Below, one piece after another: positions 29,728-38,373 of a DNA stretch of 64,000 nt. The stretch is taken from contig NZ_CP065027.1 of NCBI RefSeq assembly GCF_015711475.1, positions 1,488,001 through 1,552,000 on the forward strand, in the 5' to 3' direction. How positions within the stretch are numbered: position 1 is the stretch's first letter; the number at the start of each line of letters is the position of its first letter. The notes beneath the pieces are model-generated. The model saw only the letters and a program-made list of their open reading frames with translations, was not told the origin of the DNA and did not search any database. This stretch comes from Actinomyces trachealis. Lineage in GTDB: Bacteria > Actinomycetota > Actinomycetes > Actinomycetales > Actinomycetaceae. A program made the translations under genes and the position numbers.

Positions 29728-30956
29728 ATGGTGACCGAGAAGATCACGGGTATGAGCTCGTTGCCTAAGGAAGCGAAGAAGATGACCTCGCGCAGCGCGA
29801 CCGAGCGCGCCGCGGTCTGGGAGCTGGTCAAGGCAGTCCGGGCCCGCGGTGAAGACCTGACCGGCCCGGGGGGCTGCTGACGTTGATCACCGTCACCGTC
29901 TTGGAGACCGTCTTGGAGGAGGAGCTGACCGAGCACCTCGGCTATGAGAAACACCAGGCACCCGCCGCGGAGAACGGCAACATCGGCAACGGTACCCGGC
30001 CCAAGACGGTGCTGACCGACGCTGCCGGTGAGGTAACGGCCCGGTCCCGCAAGACCGGGCCGACACGTTCGAGGCGGTGGTCGTCAAGAAGCGACAACGT
30101 CGTCTCTCGGACGTGGACGCCGTCGCGATCAGTCTATTCGCCAAGAGCCTGACCACCGGTGAGAGCTCCGCGCACTTTCACGAGGTGTACGGCGCCTCCA
30201 TCAGCAAGGACACGATCTCCCGGATCACTGACAAGGTGCTGGAGGAGATGACCACCTGGTCCTCCCGGCCACTGCAACCGGTCTACGCAGCGATCTTCAT
30301 CGACGCGATCTATGTGAAGGTCCGCGACGGGCAGGTCGGCAACCAGCCCCTTCTACGCCGCGATCGGTGTCGACCTGAACGCCCGCCACCACCGTGCTCG
30401 GCCTGTGGGCCGGGCACGGTGGCGGGCAGAGCACCAAGTTCTAGATGAACATGCTGGCAGACCTGAAGAACCACGGCGTGCGGGATGTGTTCTTCATCGT
30501 CTGCGACGGCCTCAAGGCCCTGCCCGACAGCATCAACACCGTCTTCCCCCAAGCGATCGTGCAGGCCTGCATGATCCACCTCATCCGAGCCACCCTGCAC
30601 TACGCCTCGCGGAAGTACTGAGACCAGCTAGCCAAGGACCTACGCCGCATCTACACCACCCCCTGTCAAGGCAACCTGGGCAGCGTTCGAGGAGCTAGAG
30701 GAGAAATGAGGCAAACCCGACCCAGCCATCACCAAAATGTGGACAACCACGTGAGAGGAGCTCATCCCCTTCCTGGCCTACGACCTGGAGATCCGCCACG
30801 TGCTGTTGTCCACCAACACCATCGAGTCCCTGCACGCCCGATAACCGGCACGCGCTCACCGTGCGCGCACACTTCCCGACCAAGCAAGCCGCCCTGAAGC
30901 ACCTCTACCTACTCACCCACAGCCTAGACCCCAAGAACACCGATCAGACACGATGA
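29728..30956 (+). pseudogene. IS256 (mutator) family transposase, multiply disrupted
   Basis: Segments in successive frames read MVTEKITGMSSLPKEAKKM, VLEEELTEHLGYEKH, KSLTTGESSAHFHEVYGASI (family helix), AIFIDAIYVKVRDGQV (first catalytic Asp) and the terminal HLYLLTHSLDPKNTDQTR. Stops occur at 29878 and several later points, with at least three frame breaks. The order and length (~1.2 kb) match a mutator-type DDE transposase. It is inactive. Confidence 0.85.
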
Positions 30957-31094
30957 ACCAAGCAGTAAAAGCCCGCACTCAACGCTTTCACCACCACCCT
31001 CACCAACCGGACACCAACCACGAAGAAACTCTAAAAACAAACACCAAAAACACCACCCACCGAACAAACCCCCACCCGGGCTATTCGAACCGCG

Positions 31095-31925
31095 CTAGAC
31101 GCCCAGCGTCGATCTCCTGCCATGGTTCTGGGTTACCTGCGCAGATAGGCCGCTGTCATCGTCTTGTTCAACCGGCGGCACCGTGTCATGAGATGTAGTT
31201 GCTGGTGGCATGGCTAGCCTGCCCGTCTGGGCTGCTCTCAGAGCTGTAGGGTCAATGTCAATCGACGTTCCTGCGCTCTGACGGATCTGCACTGCCCAGG
31301 CAGCCATACGCTGGCGCACGTGCGCCAGCTGCTCAGTGGACACCTCATAGTCCGCTACGTGCTCTGGCGTCAGTTGCTGTGCCTGATCCAGTCGCAATGC
31401 GAAGTAGTCCAGAGTAAAGCCAGCGTCTGCACGGACTCCCAACTCGTACAGCTGGGCGTCTGTGTACCTGCCGCTGCAACGAATGGCGTCAACGTCCAGG
31501 TAGTCGCGCACCTCACCTCGAGAGAACAGCGCAGCAACTTTGTTTCCTACAGCGTCCTCTAAGGCGAGTACCGGCCCGACCTCCAGCTGCACTGGGGCTT
31601 GCTCACGCCAATCCACTCCCATGTCGACACCGATGCTCACGCCAGTCGGTGAAGTGACCATTAACGCAGCAAAACCCGAAAACGTCCGCCCGATCTCCAC
31701 CACGTATCCATGCTCGCGCAGATGACCAACCAAACGGTCGAACGCAGTGGTGAACTTGTCTTGTGCATCGTGGACTGTAAACAGGTCAATGTCCTGGGTC
31801 GGACGATTGATCAGGCCGTGCTCCCTAATCGCACCTGACCCAGCTAAAGCGAAGCCATCAGCGCCCAGCGCTTCTAGCGCCAACTGAGTTAGGCGACGTT
31901 GTTCGTCACCAAGCGTGTCGGCCAT
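31095..31925 (-). CDS. AbiEii/AbiGii-type nucleotidyltransferase (putative toxin)
   Basis: 276 residues, uninterrupted within an otherwise decayed island. The nucleotidyltransferase core shows ALAGSGAIREHGLINRPTQDIDLF, with the Gly-Ser and the Asp-x-Asp pair. Further on, NKVAALFSRGEVRDYLDVDAI carries the conserved Lys and Arg-Asp motif of AbiEii. AbiE systems are toxin-antitoxin/abortive infection modules; related MenT enzymes transfer nucleotides to tRNA 3' ends. The start overlaps the upstream partner gene by 37 bases. A Ser/Asp-rich C-terminal tail of ~50 residues is extra. Confidence 0.82.
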   Translation of the reverse strand: MADTLGDEQRRLTQLALEALGADGFALAGSGAIREHGLINRPTQDIDLFTVHDAQDKFTTAFDRLVGHLREHGYVVEIGRTFSGFAALMVTSPTGVSIGVDMGVDWREQAPVQLEVGPVLALEDAVGNKVAALFSRGEVRDYLDVDAIRCSGRYTDAQLYELGVRADAGFTLDYFALRLDQAQQLTPEHVADYEVSTEQLAHVRQRMAAWAVQIRQSAGTSIDIDPTALRAAQTGRLAMPPATTSHDTVPPVEQDDDSGLSAQVTQNHGRRSTLGV

Positions 31926-32245
31926 TTCAGCCCCCTGAGCTCACCGAACCTTCCCTGCCACAGCTCCACGACACGCTGATCCAGGCTGAGCGTCGGCCAC
32001 AGCTCGATAAGCCGCTGCGCATTGAGGAAAGAGCACTGGTCGGCCGCAGTGCCTTCAGCCAGCACGGCCTGATAGACAATCTGCGCCTGGGCATCGTTGC
32101 TGACGTCGTAGGTCCGGTCTCCCGGCACCCAGCGGATGCGCAGAGGTAGCGTGACAGGCCCACTGCTCGGCCCGCTCAGCTCATGCAGGGAATCAGGGGC
32201 CTCGTACGGCTTGACGTCTCGAAACCGCAGCCTTGTTTGGCTCAT
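31889..32245 (-). CDS. Small protein overlapping the AbiEii gene (candidate antitoxin)
   Basis: 118 residues from the ATG at 32245, preceded by GGGAGG eight bases away; the frame runs further upstream through relic sequence. There is no recognised domain, membrane segment or signal. It begins MSQTRLRFRDVKPYEAPDSL and ends LKWPTRLVTNNVA. Its 37-base overlap with the nucleotidyltransferase gene indicates co-expression, and its upstream place is that of the antitoxin in AbiE loci. It does not resemble AbiEi, which has a winged helix. The function is inferred from position alone. Confidence 0.6.
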   Translation of the reverse strand: MSQTRLRFRDVKPYEAPDSLHELSGPSSGPVTLPLRIRWVPGDRTYDVSNDAQAQIVYQAVLAEGTAADQCSFLNAQRLIELWPTLSLDQRVVELWQGRFGELRGLKWPTRLVTNNVA

Positions 32246-32269
32246 CAGTTTACCTCCCTCCCACGTCGT

Positions 32270-32600
32270 TACGACCAGCCTACCTGTCCGTCTGCGAGGC
32301 CAACAGTGTGCGTCAGTGCCTTCATGCGTTGAGTGTGTTGATCCGACTCGATACCGGCTGTGTACCCGTGCGCGGCCACCGGCTGGCGTAGCACGCCCGG
32401 CAACCGTCGCGCGTGATGCTGGCTGGGACAGCGCCATATCTCCCGTGACTGCCGCCCGCACCGCCGCCGGTTCAATGCCCTCAGCTCGGCGCTGCTCAGC
32501 CCACGCCTGGCGGACCTCAGCAGAATCCCACCTGGCATTGCTTGGGGAGCCCTGCGGGGCAGGCTGACCGGCAGCCATCATCACAGGACACCCTATATCG
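32270..32600 (-). pseudogene. Gene relic of unknown family
   Basis: Minus-strand reading gives ARWDSAEVRQAWAEQRRAEG and AAVRAAVTGDMALSQ. After a frame break it continues as HARRLPGVLRQPVAAHGYTA and HTQRMKALTHTVGLADGQVG, then a stop near 32278. The amino acid composition is protein-like on both sides of the shift. It may derive from a plasmid or conjugative-element gene; no family is recognised. Confidence 0.4.
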
Positions 32601-32669
32601 ACCCCGAAGTCGTCTCGACTGTAAGAGCGTCCTGCCATCCGAACCACAAATACGCTCAGCTCCTAAGCC

Positions 32670-33240
32670 TCATCCGCGGCGCGGTTCAGCGCTCTGGAGG
32701 CGCCCTCCACCCGGTTTCCGTCACTGTCCACGGCGCTGAAGTCAGCCACCGTGATGACCTCACCAGCGTCCTCCACGTAGGCCTAGGTCGTGGTCACCTC
32801 GACCCGCTCCATTGCGGCCAGTCCTCCAGCACCTGGCGCAGCTGGGAGCGGCTGCTCTCCTCCTCGCGCACCTCCTGCACGTTCACATCACCAGCCACCA
32901 CAGCCTGACTCTCCGCCCGGTCAGCCCGAGCCGAGGCATCCAGCATCCCAGTCCAGTCCTGTACCTCCCCAGGCAGCGCAGGTGCAACAGACGCCAGCAC
33001 CTGCGCATCGAGCGCGGATGAGTCCGCTGGCTGGGCGTGTGCTCGGGTCGAGTCACCCACCGACACCTGTACGCCCCACCGCTGAGCCATCTCGCGCTCA
33101 CAGGTACGGGCGGCCAGTACCGCCACCGGGTCGATCGTGGCGAACCGGTGGCGACGGCGTACACGTAAGCGCCATCCTCCGGCTCAGCCCGCCCCTGCAG
33201 ATCAGCCACCGACGCAATATGCCGAGCCTGGGAGGCGGCG
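32670..33240 (-). pseudogene. Gene relic of unknown family with frame breaks and a stop
   Basis: Successive minus-strand frames read ADLQGRAEPEDGAYVYAVAT, then FATIDPVAVLAARTCEREM and WGVQVSVGDSTRAHAQ, then MERVEVTTT, a stop, and AYVEDAGEVITVADFSAVDS. The pieces join into one plausible protein of ~190 residues broken by two shifts and one stop. It resembles accessory element genes; no function is assigned. Confidence 0.4.
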
Positions 33241-33369
33241 ACACGCTCACACTACGTCCCTAACGCCCCCAGGAACGCTGCCGAGCATCTTGCCAGTACG
33301 TCCCATTAAGGTCACTGAGCTCACCCGAAAACGCCTTCTCCTTCACCCCACCCCATACACAGCCACGTT

Positions 33370-33566
33370 TACGGTCCGCCGATTTCCAACAAGTTCGCCG
33401 ACTACGCCGAGAACTAGCCAAAACCACAAAGCAATCCATCCATGAGCGTGCGGTACAGCGGAAGAAGGACAACGGATACGAGTTCTGAGAGAGGCGAGAG
33501 AAAAAGGGGGAAAGCGTCGCAGACTACCAGCGCCGATTGATGAGCCAGATTGAGAACCTGGACTAG
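33370..33566 (+). pseudogene. Coiled-coil gene relic with in-frame stop
   Basis: One plus-strand frame reads FQQVRRLRRELAKTTKQSI, HERAVQRKKDNGYEF, then a TGA, then ERREKKGESVADYQRRLMSQ and a terminal stop at 33564-33566. The heptad-like, highly charged pattern continues across the stop, suggesting decay of one helical protein. The surrounding bases 33241-33369 and 33567-33739 show no gene. Confidence 0.35.
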
Positions 33567-33739
33567 GACACAGCCCAGCATCACGAGGACCATGCCGACC
33601 CTGACTTCTCGTGAAAGATAGGGAATAACCTAGAGAATCTCACTCACTAATGGACCCTTTTCCGGTCCCTCGAGCCATTGCAGGCAAAACAAAGCCCGAC
33701 ACCTCAGCGACTTTTCGTTGAGATACCTGGCTTTTCTCG

Positions 33740-33776
33740 TAGTGGGGACAGGATTCGAACCTGCGACCTCCGGGTC
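33740..33776 (-). repeat. 3' half of a tRNA gene (probable attachment-site scar)
   Basis: The minus strand reads, in order, the 3' anticodon stem (ACCCGG), variable loop (AGGTC), a complete T-arm (GCAGG TTCGAAT CCTGT), acceptor strand CCCCACT and discriminator A. The 5' half is missing. The layout resembles initiator tRNA-Met 3' ends, but identity is tentative because the anticodon is gone. tRNA 3' halves are left where integrases recombine elements into tRNA genes. Confidence 0.65.
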
Positions 33777-34010
33777 GGCGTAGGCGCACAACTGCTTGTA
33801 GTCCAGGTGGTATCGGCGAAGGTCGTCGCCGATCACCTACACGAAGTCCTGGTCCGGGTAGAAGTTCCGCAAGGACGCGTCCAGGTCCCCCGTCTTGCCC
33901 GCGCCGAGCTGGGCGCCGATGGACAGCAGCACAGGGGACGCTGACGGGAGGGAGGAGCTGAAGAGTTTCTCGCAGGCATTCCGCCACGCTCGATCCTCAG
34001 GGCCTTGTCG
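33777..34010 (-). pseudogene. Zeta-toxin-like kinase fragment cut off at the tRNA scar
   Basis: Minus-strand reading gives SPVLLSIGAQLGAGKTG (degenerate P-loop), then RNFYPDQDFV, an in-frame TAG at 33837-33839, then VIGDDLRRYHLDYKQLCAYA. The P-loop followed by a strand ending in GD-(E/D)-LRxxHPxY is the zeta/PezT toxin pattern. The frame then runs directly into the tRNA half, so the rest of the gene is missing. It is inactive. Confidence 0.6.
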
Positions 34011-34139
34011 ATCACGCGCGGGCCTCCCTGTGCCGGTCGGGGTGCTAGGCGGCAACGCAGCCCAGCCCACCACGGACACCTCCCGCCGTGCCCCGCCGGG
34101 TCCGACGAGCCGCAACCACCAGTCCCCAGCCCCAGCCCA

Positions 34140-34280
34140 CCGCGACCATCACACCAACCCCGCCTGTGCCTGCGCTTCGGCGGTGAGGGTCTTGGCGAGC
34201 TCGATCGCGAGAGCCGCCGCGCGCGCCGCCAGTGCTGGCCAGCGCCCGCCAGCACTCGAGTCGCCCGGCCAGTCATGACC
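34140..34280 (-). pseudogene. Relic of a small helical gene upstream of the zeta fragment
   Basis: One minus-strand frame ends ARAAALAIELAKTLTAEAQA followed by QAGLV and a stop near 34167. It is a short amphipathic Ala/Glu helix, in the position where a small antitoxin-like gene precedes zeta-type toxins. This is position-based inference on a damaged sequence. Confidence 0.3.
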
Positions 34281-34519
34281 GGTGTCGGCTGTGCCTGGCC
34301 TGCCTGGCGGATGGTGCGGGCAGTGCGGTAGTCTGCACGGCCGTTGGCCAGGCGTGGGTGTGCTCCGTAGGTGTTGGTGCCGCCCTCTGGGAGGAGAGTC
34401 AGCTGGCCAAGGAAGGTTCGGCGTATTGCGCCCTGTAGATGTAGAGGGCCCTATAGGGTGACGTCATGTCCAACACGTACCGCCGCCCACGAGGGACTCC
34501 AAAGGTTGCACTCAATGGA
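34281..34519. other. Spacer with a truncated small ORF next to the IS3 element
   Basis: Only one short start is worth noting: an ATG at 34466 opening MSNTYRRPRGTPKVALNG, which runs into the IS3 left repeat at 34520. It may be a gene cut by insertion. Nothing else coding is supported. Confidence 0.35.
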
Positions 34520-35793
34520 GTGTTGGGTGTTTTTCGGACTGTGGTTGTTGTGTGGGTCAGGCTGCTTTGTGGTGTCCTAGGAGCTCGTGTTCGACCTCGT
34601 TGGGTGTGCGGTATCCCAGGGCTGAGTGCAGCCGGGGGTGGTTGTAAGTCAGCTCGATCCATGAGGCAATATCGTTCATGGCCTTCTTGCGCGTGGGGTA
34701 GACCATCCGGTGCACCCTCTCATTCTTGAGAGTGGCGTTGAAAGACTCCGCCCAGGCATTATCCCAGCACACCCCAGTCCGCCCCACCGAGGCCCGGATG
34801 CCATACCTGTCCAGATGTGCCGAGAACTGCTCGGAAGTGTACTGAGAACCCCGGTCGGAGTGAAAGATCGTCTCACCCTTAACGGTGAGACAGTTACGTT
34901 CCGCCATATCGACGGCCTCGCACACCAGACAGGTGCGCATATGATCGGCCATCGCATAGCCCACAACCTTCTTTGTGGCACAGTCCAGAACAGTGGCCAG
35001 GTAGACAAACCCCGCCCAGGTGCGGATATAGGTGATGCCCCCACCCACGCGGCTCCTGGCGCCTTAGCGGTGAAGTCGCGCCCCACCAGGTCGGGCCTGG
35101 ACCCCACGTCTGCGACCGGAGTGGTGGTGCGGGCCCTTTCGGCGCGGCTGGGCGGCAACCAGGCCGACCTGGCGCATGAGACAGCGCACCGTGTCACAGG
35201 CCACGCTCACGCCCCGGCGCGCCAGGCGGGCAGCGACGCGCCGATAACCCGTAGGTGCCATCAGAGGCCTCGAACTCATACCTGACTAAAGCCTCCAGCT
35301 CTCTTCTCCGTTTTCTCATCATGGCTCTGCGTGACTGGGGATGGCCCCTCCAGGAGCAGCAGCCCGACCGTGACACCTTCGCCCAGCGGCACACCAGGAG
35401 ATCGAGTAGTTGCCTTCCTCGCGATTAATGAGACCGTACTTCCGACTCACTGCCGTTCCTTCGCAAGCCAGGCCGCCGCTTTTTTCAGGAACTCGTTCTC
35501 CTGCTGCAACTCGCGGACCTGTTTTTTCAGACGAGCTACCTCTACAGCCTCAGCCGCTGCCTGTCTTTCCTCTACGCTGCCGTGCTCCTTCTTATACTTC
35601 GCGACCCAGTTGCCCACCGTCTGGGCACCAGGCCTAGGAGGCTGTCACCGACACGATCGACCGTTCCCTTGTCGACCACCTAACGCACCACCTGCCCCTT
35701 AAACTCCTCAAAGCACTTCACCCCTGACATGGCTCCATCCTATCGAATCAAAAGAGAACGAAAATCCTCCTCTGTCCGAGAAACACCACCCAC
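34520..35793 (-). mobile_element. Degenerate IS3-family insertion sequence with terminal inverted repeats
   Basis: Imperfect terminal repeats lie at 34520-34544 and 35769-35793; on inversion most of the 25 positions agree, with the shared core TGTTTxTCGGAC. The ~1.27 kb length fits IS3. Inside, on the minus strand, are an orfA remnant (MSGVKCFEEFKGQVVR, a stop, then later LKKQVRELQQENEFLKKAAA) and orfB. OrfB retains an uninterrupted DDE region (FHSDRGSQYTSEQFSAHLDR, DNAWAESFNATLKNE) at 34557-35048 but is out of frame with its helix-turn-helix part. Confidence 0.85.
34557..35290 (-). pseudogene. IS3-family transposase orfB, frameshifted
   Basis: The integrase-core part (34557-35048) reads TYIRTWAGFVYLATVLDCAT, HSDRGSQYTSEQF and ESFNATLKNERVH: catalytic Asp, Asp, Glu. 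The upstream HTH_21 part is displaced into other frames: GTYGLSARRC in one, GYRRVAARLARRGVSVACDT in another. The frame breaks between 35050 and 35280 inactivate it. Confidence 0.8.
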
Positions 35794-35823
35794 CCCAGTT
35801 TTTGCTGGTGTGGTTGGTTGGGG

Positions 35824-36678
35824 TTAGTGGTTTTGGGTTTTTTCGGCTTGGTTGGTTAGGACGGCGGTGTAGGCGCGGGCTTCGAAGGGGGTGGTGGTGT
35901 TGGTGGTGGTGATGGTGCCTTGGACTGGTTTGGGGTCTTGGCCGGGGGTGGTGAAGGTTGCTTTCCAGGTGGTGGTCAGGGTGATTTGGAGGTTCTTGGC
36001 GGGCTGGTCGTAGTAGTGGAAGACCGTGTGGTCGGGGTAGGGGGCGCCGGGGTTGGTGGTGTTGGTGGTGGTGTTATCGCCCCAGTCCCAGGTGTATGAG
36101 ACGGGGGTGGCGGTGATCGTGATGGGGGTGTCTAGGATGGTGGTGGTCAGGGTTTGTGTGGCGGGGTTGGTGTAGGCGATTACTGGCATGTCCAGGCGGG
36201 CTCTGGCTGAGGGAGGCTGGCGGGTGATGCCTGAGCCCTTGGCCAGTAGGCGGCTCACCTGGGTGCGCGTGAGCGTGACCGTGCGCGGGGCAGCTAGAGC
36301 AGGCTCCTGGGTGGCAGGCGCGTCCTTGCCAGGCAGGCAGGTGCCATACAGCTGGATGAACACCTCAGGCTCATCCGAGTGAGCACAGCGCCCCACCAAA
36401 CCCTGATTCCAAGACACAATCGAAGCAAGAGGCGACACCTCACTAAACTCAGCGGCTGCGGCAGGATCGGCGTTATCAAACGAGACTACGGGAAAGGATG
36501 TGAAAGGCTCGGTCTGATACTCCGTGTACCTCGTATGGCTCTGGGCAACGGTTTCTATTGTGTGGCCTTGACTGTTGACGTCGATATGAGTTAAAGGCGA
36601 TGACTGAAACTGTGATGCGTCCTCCATGCTCATTGGTGTGAGTGCGAGCAAAACGCTCAAGAGAAGGCGTGTCTTCAT
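35824..36678 (-). CDS. Secreted PKD-like domain protein
   Basis: 284 residues from the ATG at 36678, with AAGGAGAG upstream and an ATGA overlap with the preceding lipoprotein gene. The signal peptide is MKTRLLLSVLLALTPMS. The C-terminal region has ITATPVSYTWDWGDNTTTNT and DHTVFHYYDQPAKNLQITLT, a PKD-type immunoglobulin-like domain, followed by Thr-rich strands. There is no sortase motif or C-terminal anchor. It is co-transcribed with the DUF6318 lipoprotein. The pairing suggests a cell-surface complex of unknown role. Confidence 0.75.
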   Translation of the reverse strand: MKTRLLLSVLLALTPMSMEDASQFQSSPLTHIDVNSQGHTIETVAQSHTRYTEYQTEPFTSFPVVSFDNADPAAAAEFSEVSPLASIVSWNQGLVGRCAHSDEPEVFIQLYGTCLPGKDAPATQEPALAAPRTVTLTRTQVSRLLAKGSGITRQPPSARARLDMPVIAYTNPATQTLTTTILDTPITITATPVSYTWDWGDNTTTNTTNPGAPYPDHTVFHYYDQPAKNLQITLTTTWKATFTTPGQDPKPVQGTITTTNTTTPFEARAYTAVLTNQAEKTQNH

Positions 36679-37448
36679 TTGGAATTCTCTCCTTCGTGGA
36701 TGACCCAACCGCCATTAGAGTATCGCATCGCGAACTTGAGAGTTCTATCCTCTTCGAGTTCAGTTTGTATCCCTTCCCCATTACCGGAGTGCTGGGTTGT
36801 CACTGGATTGGTGACGATCATCTTCAGAATGTAATAGTCATACTCTTCGGTGGGTTCCTTGTAGGAGACGGAGCTAACTGTGATATCCCAGCTGTCAACC
36901 CAGCCACCCCCACTATGAATCTTCTTCGCGTTACCAATCACTGAGTTACAAAAACCGCAGGTATCTTCGCTCATTGCTTCGATTTGTGAGGTGTCACCAG
37001 TGGTAAAGGTGTAGGTGTAGAGTTTCATGAAGTAGCGGCCGCTTTGGGCTGCGCCCCACGGGGTGTTATCGTCCATATGCTCTAAGCGTTCTGGCAGGGG
37101 TGTGCTCAAGGCCGCCTGGCGGGAAGCGGCAGCCTGGGGCGACAAGCTCCCCAACGCCACCCCCGAAACCGAAGCCGAAGCTGTGGGCACAACCCCAATA
37201 GGCACTCCCGCAGAAGCGTAAGAAGCGATCACCTGGTTCAGATCCACAGCAGGGCTGGCCTTAGCGCTAGCCCGTCCCTGACAGCCACTAACCGCCAGCG
37301 CTACGCACAACACCGCGCAGCCCGCAGCCGTGCTCAACCATCCCACCCCAGGCCACACGCCCCGCCCAGACCCTCCTTCAGGGTGGGAGCACGAACAACA
37401 AGCCTCACAACACACACCGCCGTCTTTGTTACACACCATCAGGCTCAT
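36675..37448 (-). CDS. DUF6318 family lipoprotein
   Basis: About 257 residues. The mature part has ERLEHMDDNTPWGAAQSGRY and the conserved SEDTCGFCNSVIG with a CxxC pair, as in DUF6318. A membrane-entry helix ends in the lipobox ALAVSGC. Unusually, about 30 residues with many Cys (CCEACCSC) precede the signal helix if the ATG at 37448 is used; a GTG at 37358 would give a normal signal peptide. The stop overlaps the start of the PKD gene (ATGA). Confidence 0.72.
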   Translation of the reverse strand: MSLMVCNKDGGVCCEACCSCSHPEGGSGRGVWPGVGWLSTAAGCAVLCVALAVSGCQGRASAKASPAVDLNQVIASYASAGVPIGVVPTASASVSGVALGSLSPQAAASRQAALSTPLPERLEHMDDNTPWGAAQSGRYFMKLYTYTFTTGDTSQIEAMSEDTCGFCNSVIGNAKKIHSGGGWVDSWDITVSSVSYKEPTEEYDYYILKMIVTNPVTTQHSGNGEGIQTELEEDRTLKFAMRYSNGGWVIHEGENSK

Positions 37449-37451
37449 CAA

Positions 37452-37651
37452 CAGCCACCTCTCAGGAACAAGGCCAGGAACCAGGGCCAGGGATCAGGGA
37501 GCAGGCCAGCATCATCACCAACCCGAGCATCACAACCAGCCAGACCCCAGGGAAGAGCCCAACCAGCAAGCACCAAAAACCAGACTACCGACCCCACCAC
37601 CCAAAACAGAACCCTATGGACAACTGAACGGTCTGAAGCTTCGTACCGTTC
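37452..37651. other. A/C-rich spacer upstream of the lipoprotein gene
   Basis: On the plus strand the bases are rich in CA, CC and AA runs (for example around 37500-37600), unlike the GC-rich chromosome. No gene is supported; it should hold the promoter for the lipoprotein-PKD pair. Confidence 0.4.
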
Positions 37652-37760
37652 TCATGTGGGGTGCAGCTCTCGGTTGAGAGTAGCGTAGTGGGTGTCCTCA
37701 TACTCTGCTAGGGTAAGGTGAACGCGCCGCTGATTATACCAGTCGGCGCATCCGGCGGTG
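37652..37760 (-). pseudogene. C-terminal fragment of another IS3-type transposase
   Basis: The minus strand reads GCADWYNQRRVHLTLAEYED followed by THYATLNRELHPT and a stop at 37652-37654. The WYNxxR(V/L)H motif followed by the AEYE(x)xYY pattern is the end of IS3-family orfB. Only about 35 codons remain, marking the right edge of the island. Confidence 0.7.
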
Positions 37761-37879
37761 GCTTATACTCTCAGAACCTACATAACGGCCCTGCCACTAA
37801 GTTTGACGCGGGACAGGTAGGCCAAACAACACCGGCCCCTACAGCAAAACACCACCAGTCGCAGTGTGGCAGAGTCGGG

Positions 37880-38356
37880 TCAAACGGACACCGCAGTCCC
37901 TGCCGCTGCCGCAAGCCCAGTAGCGGCGGACCCCATTGACTCAGGCACGAACTGGCCCCAGCCGTCATCCACCAGCCCGGTACGCAGGAGTTCCATGGCC
38001 GTGTCAAGTTCCTCTCCCGGCACCGCCCGGGCTACAGACAAGGCCATGTCAGCGGAGCTGTGCAGCGGCAGCACGTGGATGTGTAGGTGCGGCACATCCA
38101 GTCCAACCACCATGATCCCTGGCCGCACAGCCTCAAAGACCCGCACCTGCGTGGCGGCGATACGCTGTGACACCACGGCCAAGTGCGCAACCAAGGCTTC
38201 ATCGGCGTCGATCAGACTCTCCACCTCAGCCCGCGGCACAACCAGCACGTGACCAGGAACCTGCGGCTCTATCGTGGCAAAGGCAACGCACACCTCGTCA
38301 GCCCAGACGAAGCGTCCCGGAATCTCTCCGGCAATGATCTTGGTGAAGACACTCAT
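37880..38356 (-). CDS. HIT family nucleotide-binding hydrolase
   Basis: 158 residues. The start SVFTKIIAGEIPGRFVWADE and the histidine triad HLHIHVLPLH are diagnostic of HIT (HINT/Fhit-like) proteins, which hydrolyse nucleotide-linked substrates such as AMP-conjugates. The central His of the triad is the catalytic nucleophile. The C-terminal tail after residue 125 is Ala-rich and longer than usual. It lies at the edge of the island, downstream of a DtxR-type regulator. Confidence 0.92.
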   Translation of the reverse strand: MSVFTKIIAGEIPGRFVWADEVCVAFATIEPQVPGHVLVVPRAEVESLIDADEALVAHLAVVSQRIAATQVRVFEAVRPGIMVVGLDVPHLHIHVLPLHSSADMALSVARAVPGEELDTAMELLRTGLVDDGWGQFVPESMGSAATGLAAAAGTAVSV

Positions 38357-38373
38357 GGACCTAGCCTAGGCAC

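Noticed and set aside
32790..33445. Plus-strand Pro/Ser/His-rich frames in the island
   Set aside because: They are antisense to protein-like minus-strand relics and have no ribosome site or domain.
33740..33776. A functional tRNA gene
   Set aside because: Only the 3' anticodon strand, variable loop, T-arm and acceptor 3' strand are present; the upstream bases are zeta-like coding sequence and cannot complete a cloverleaf.
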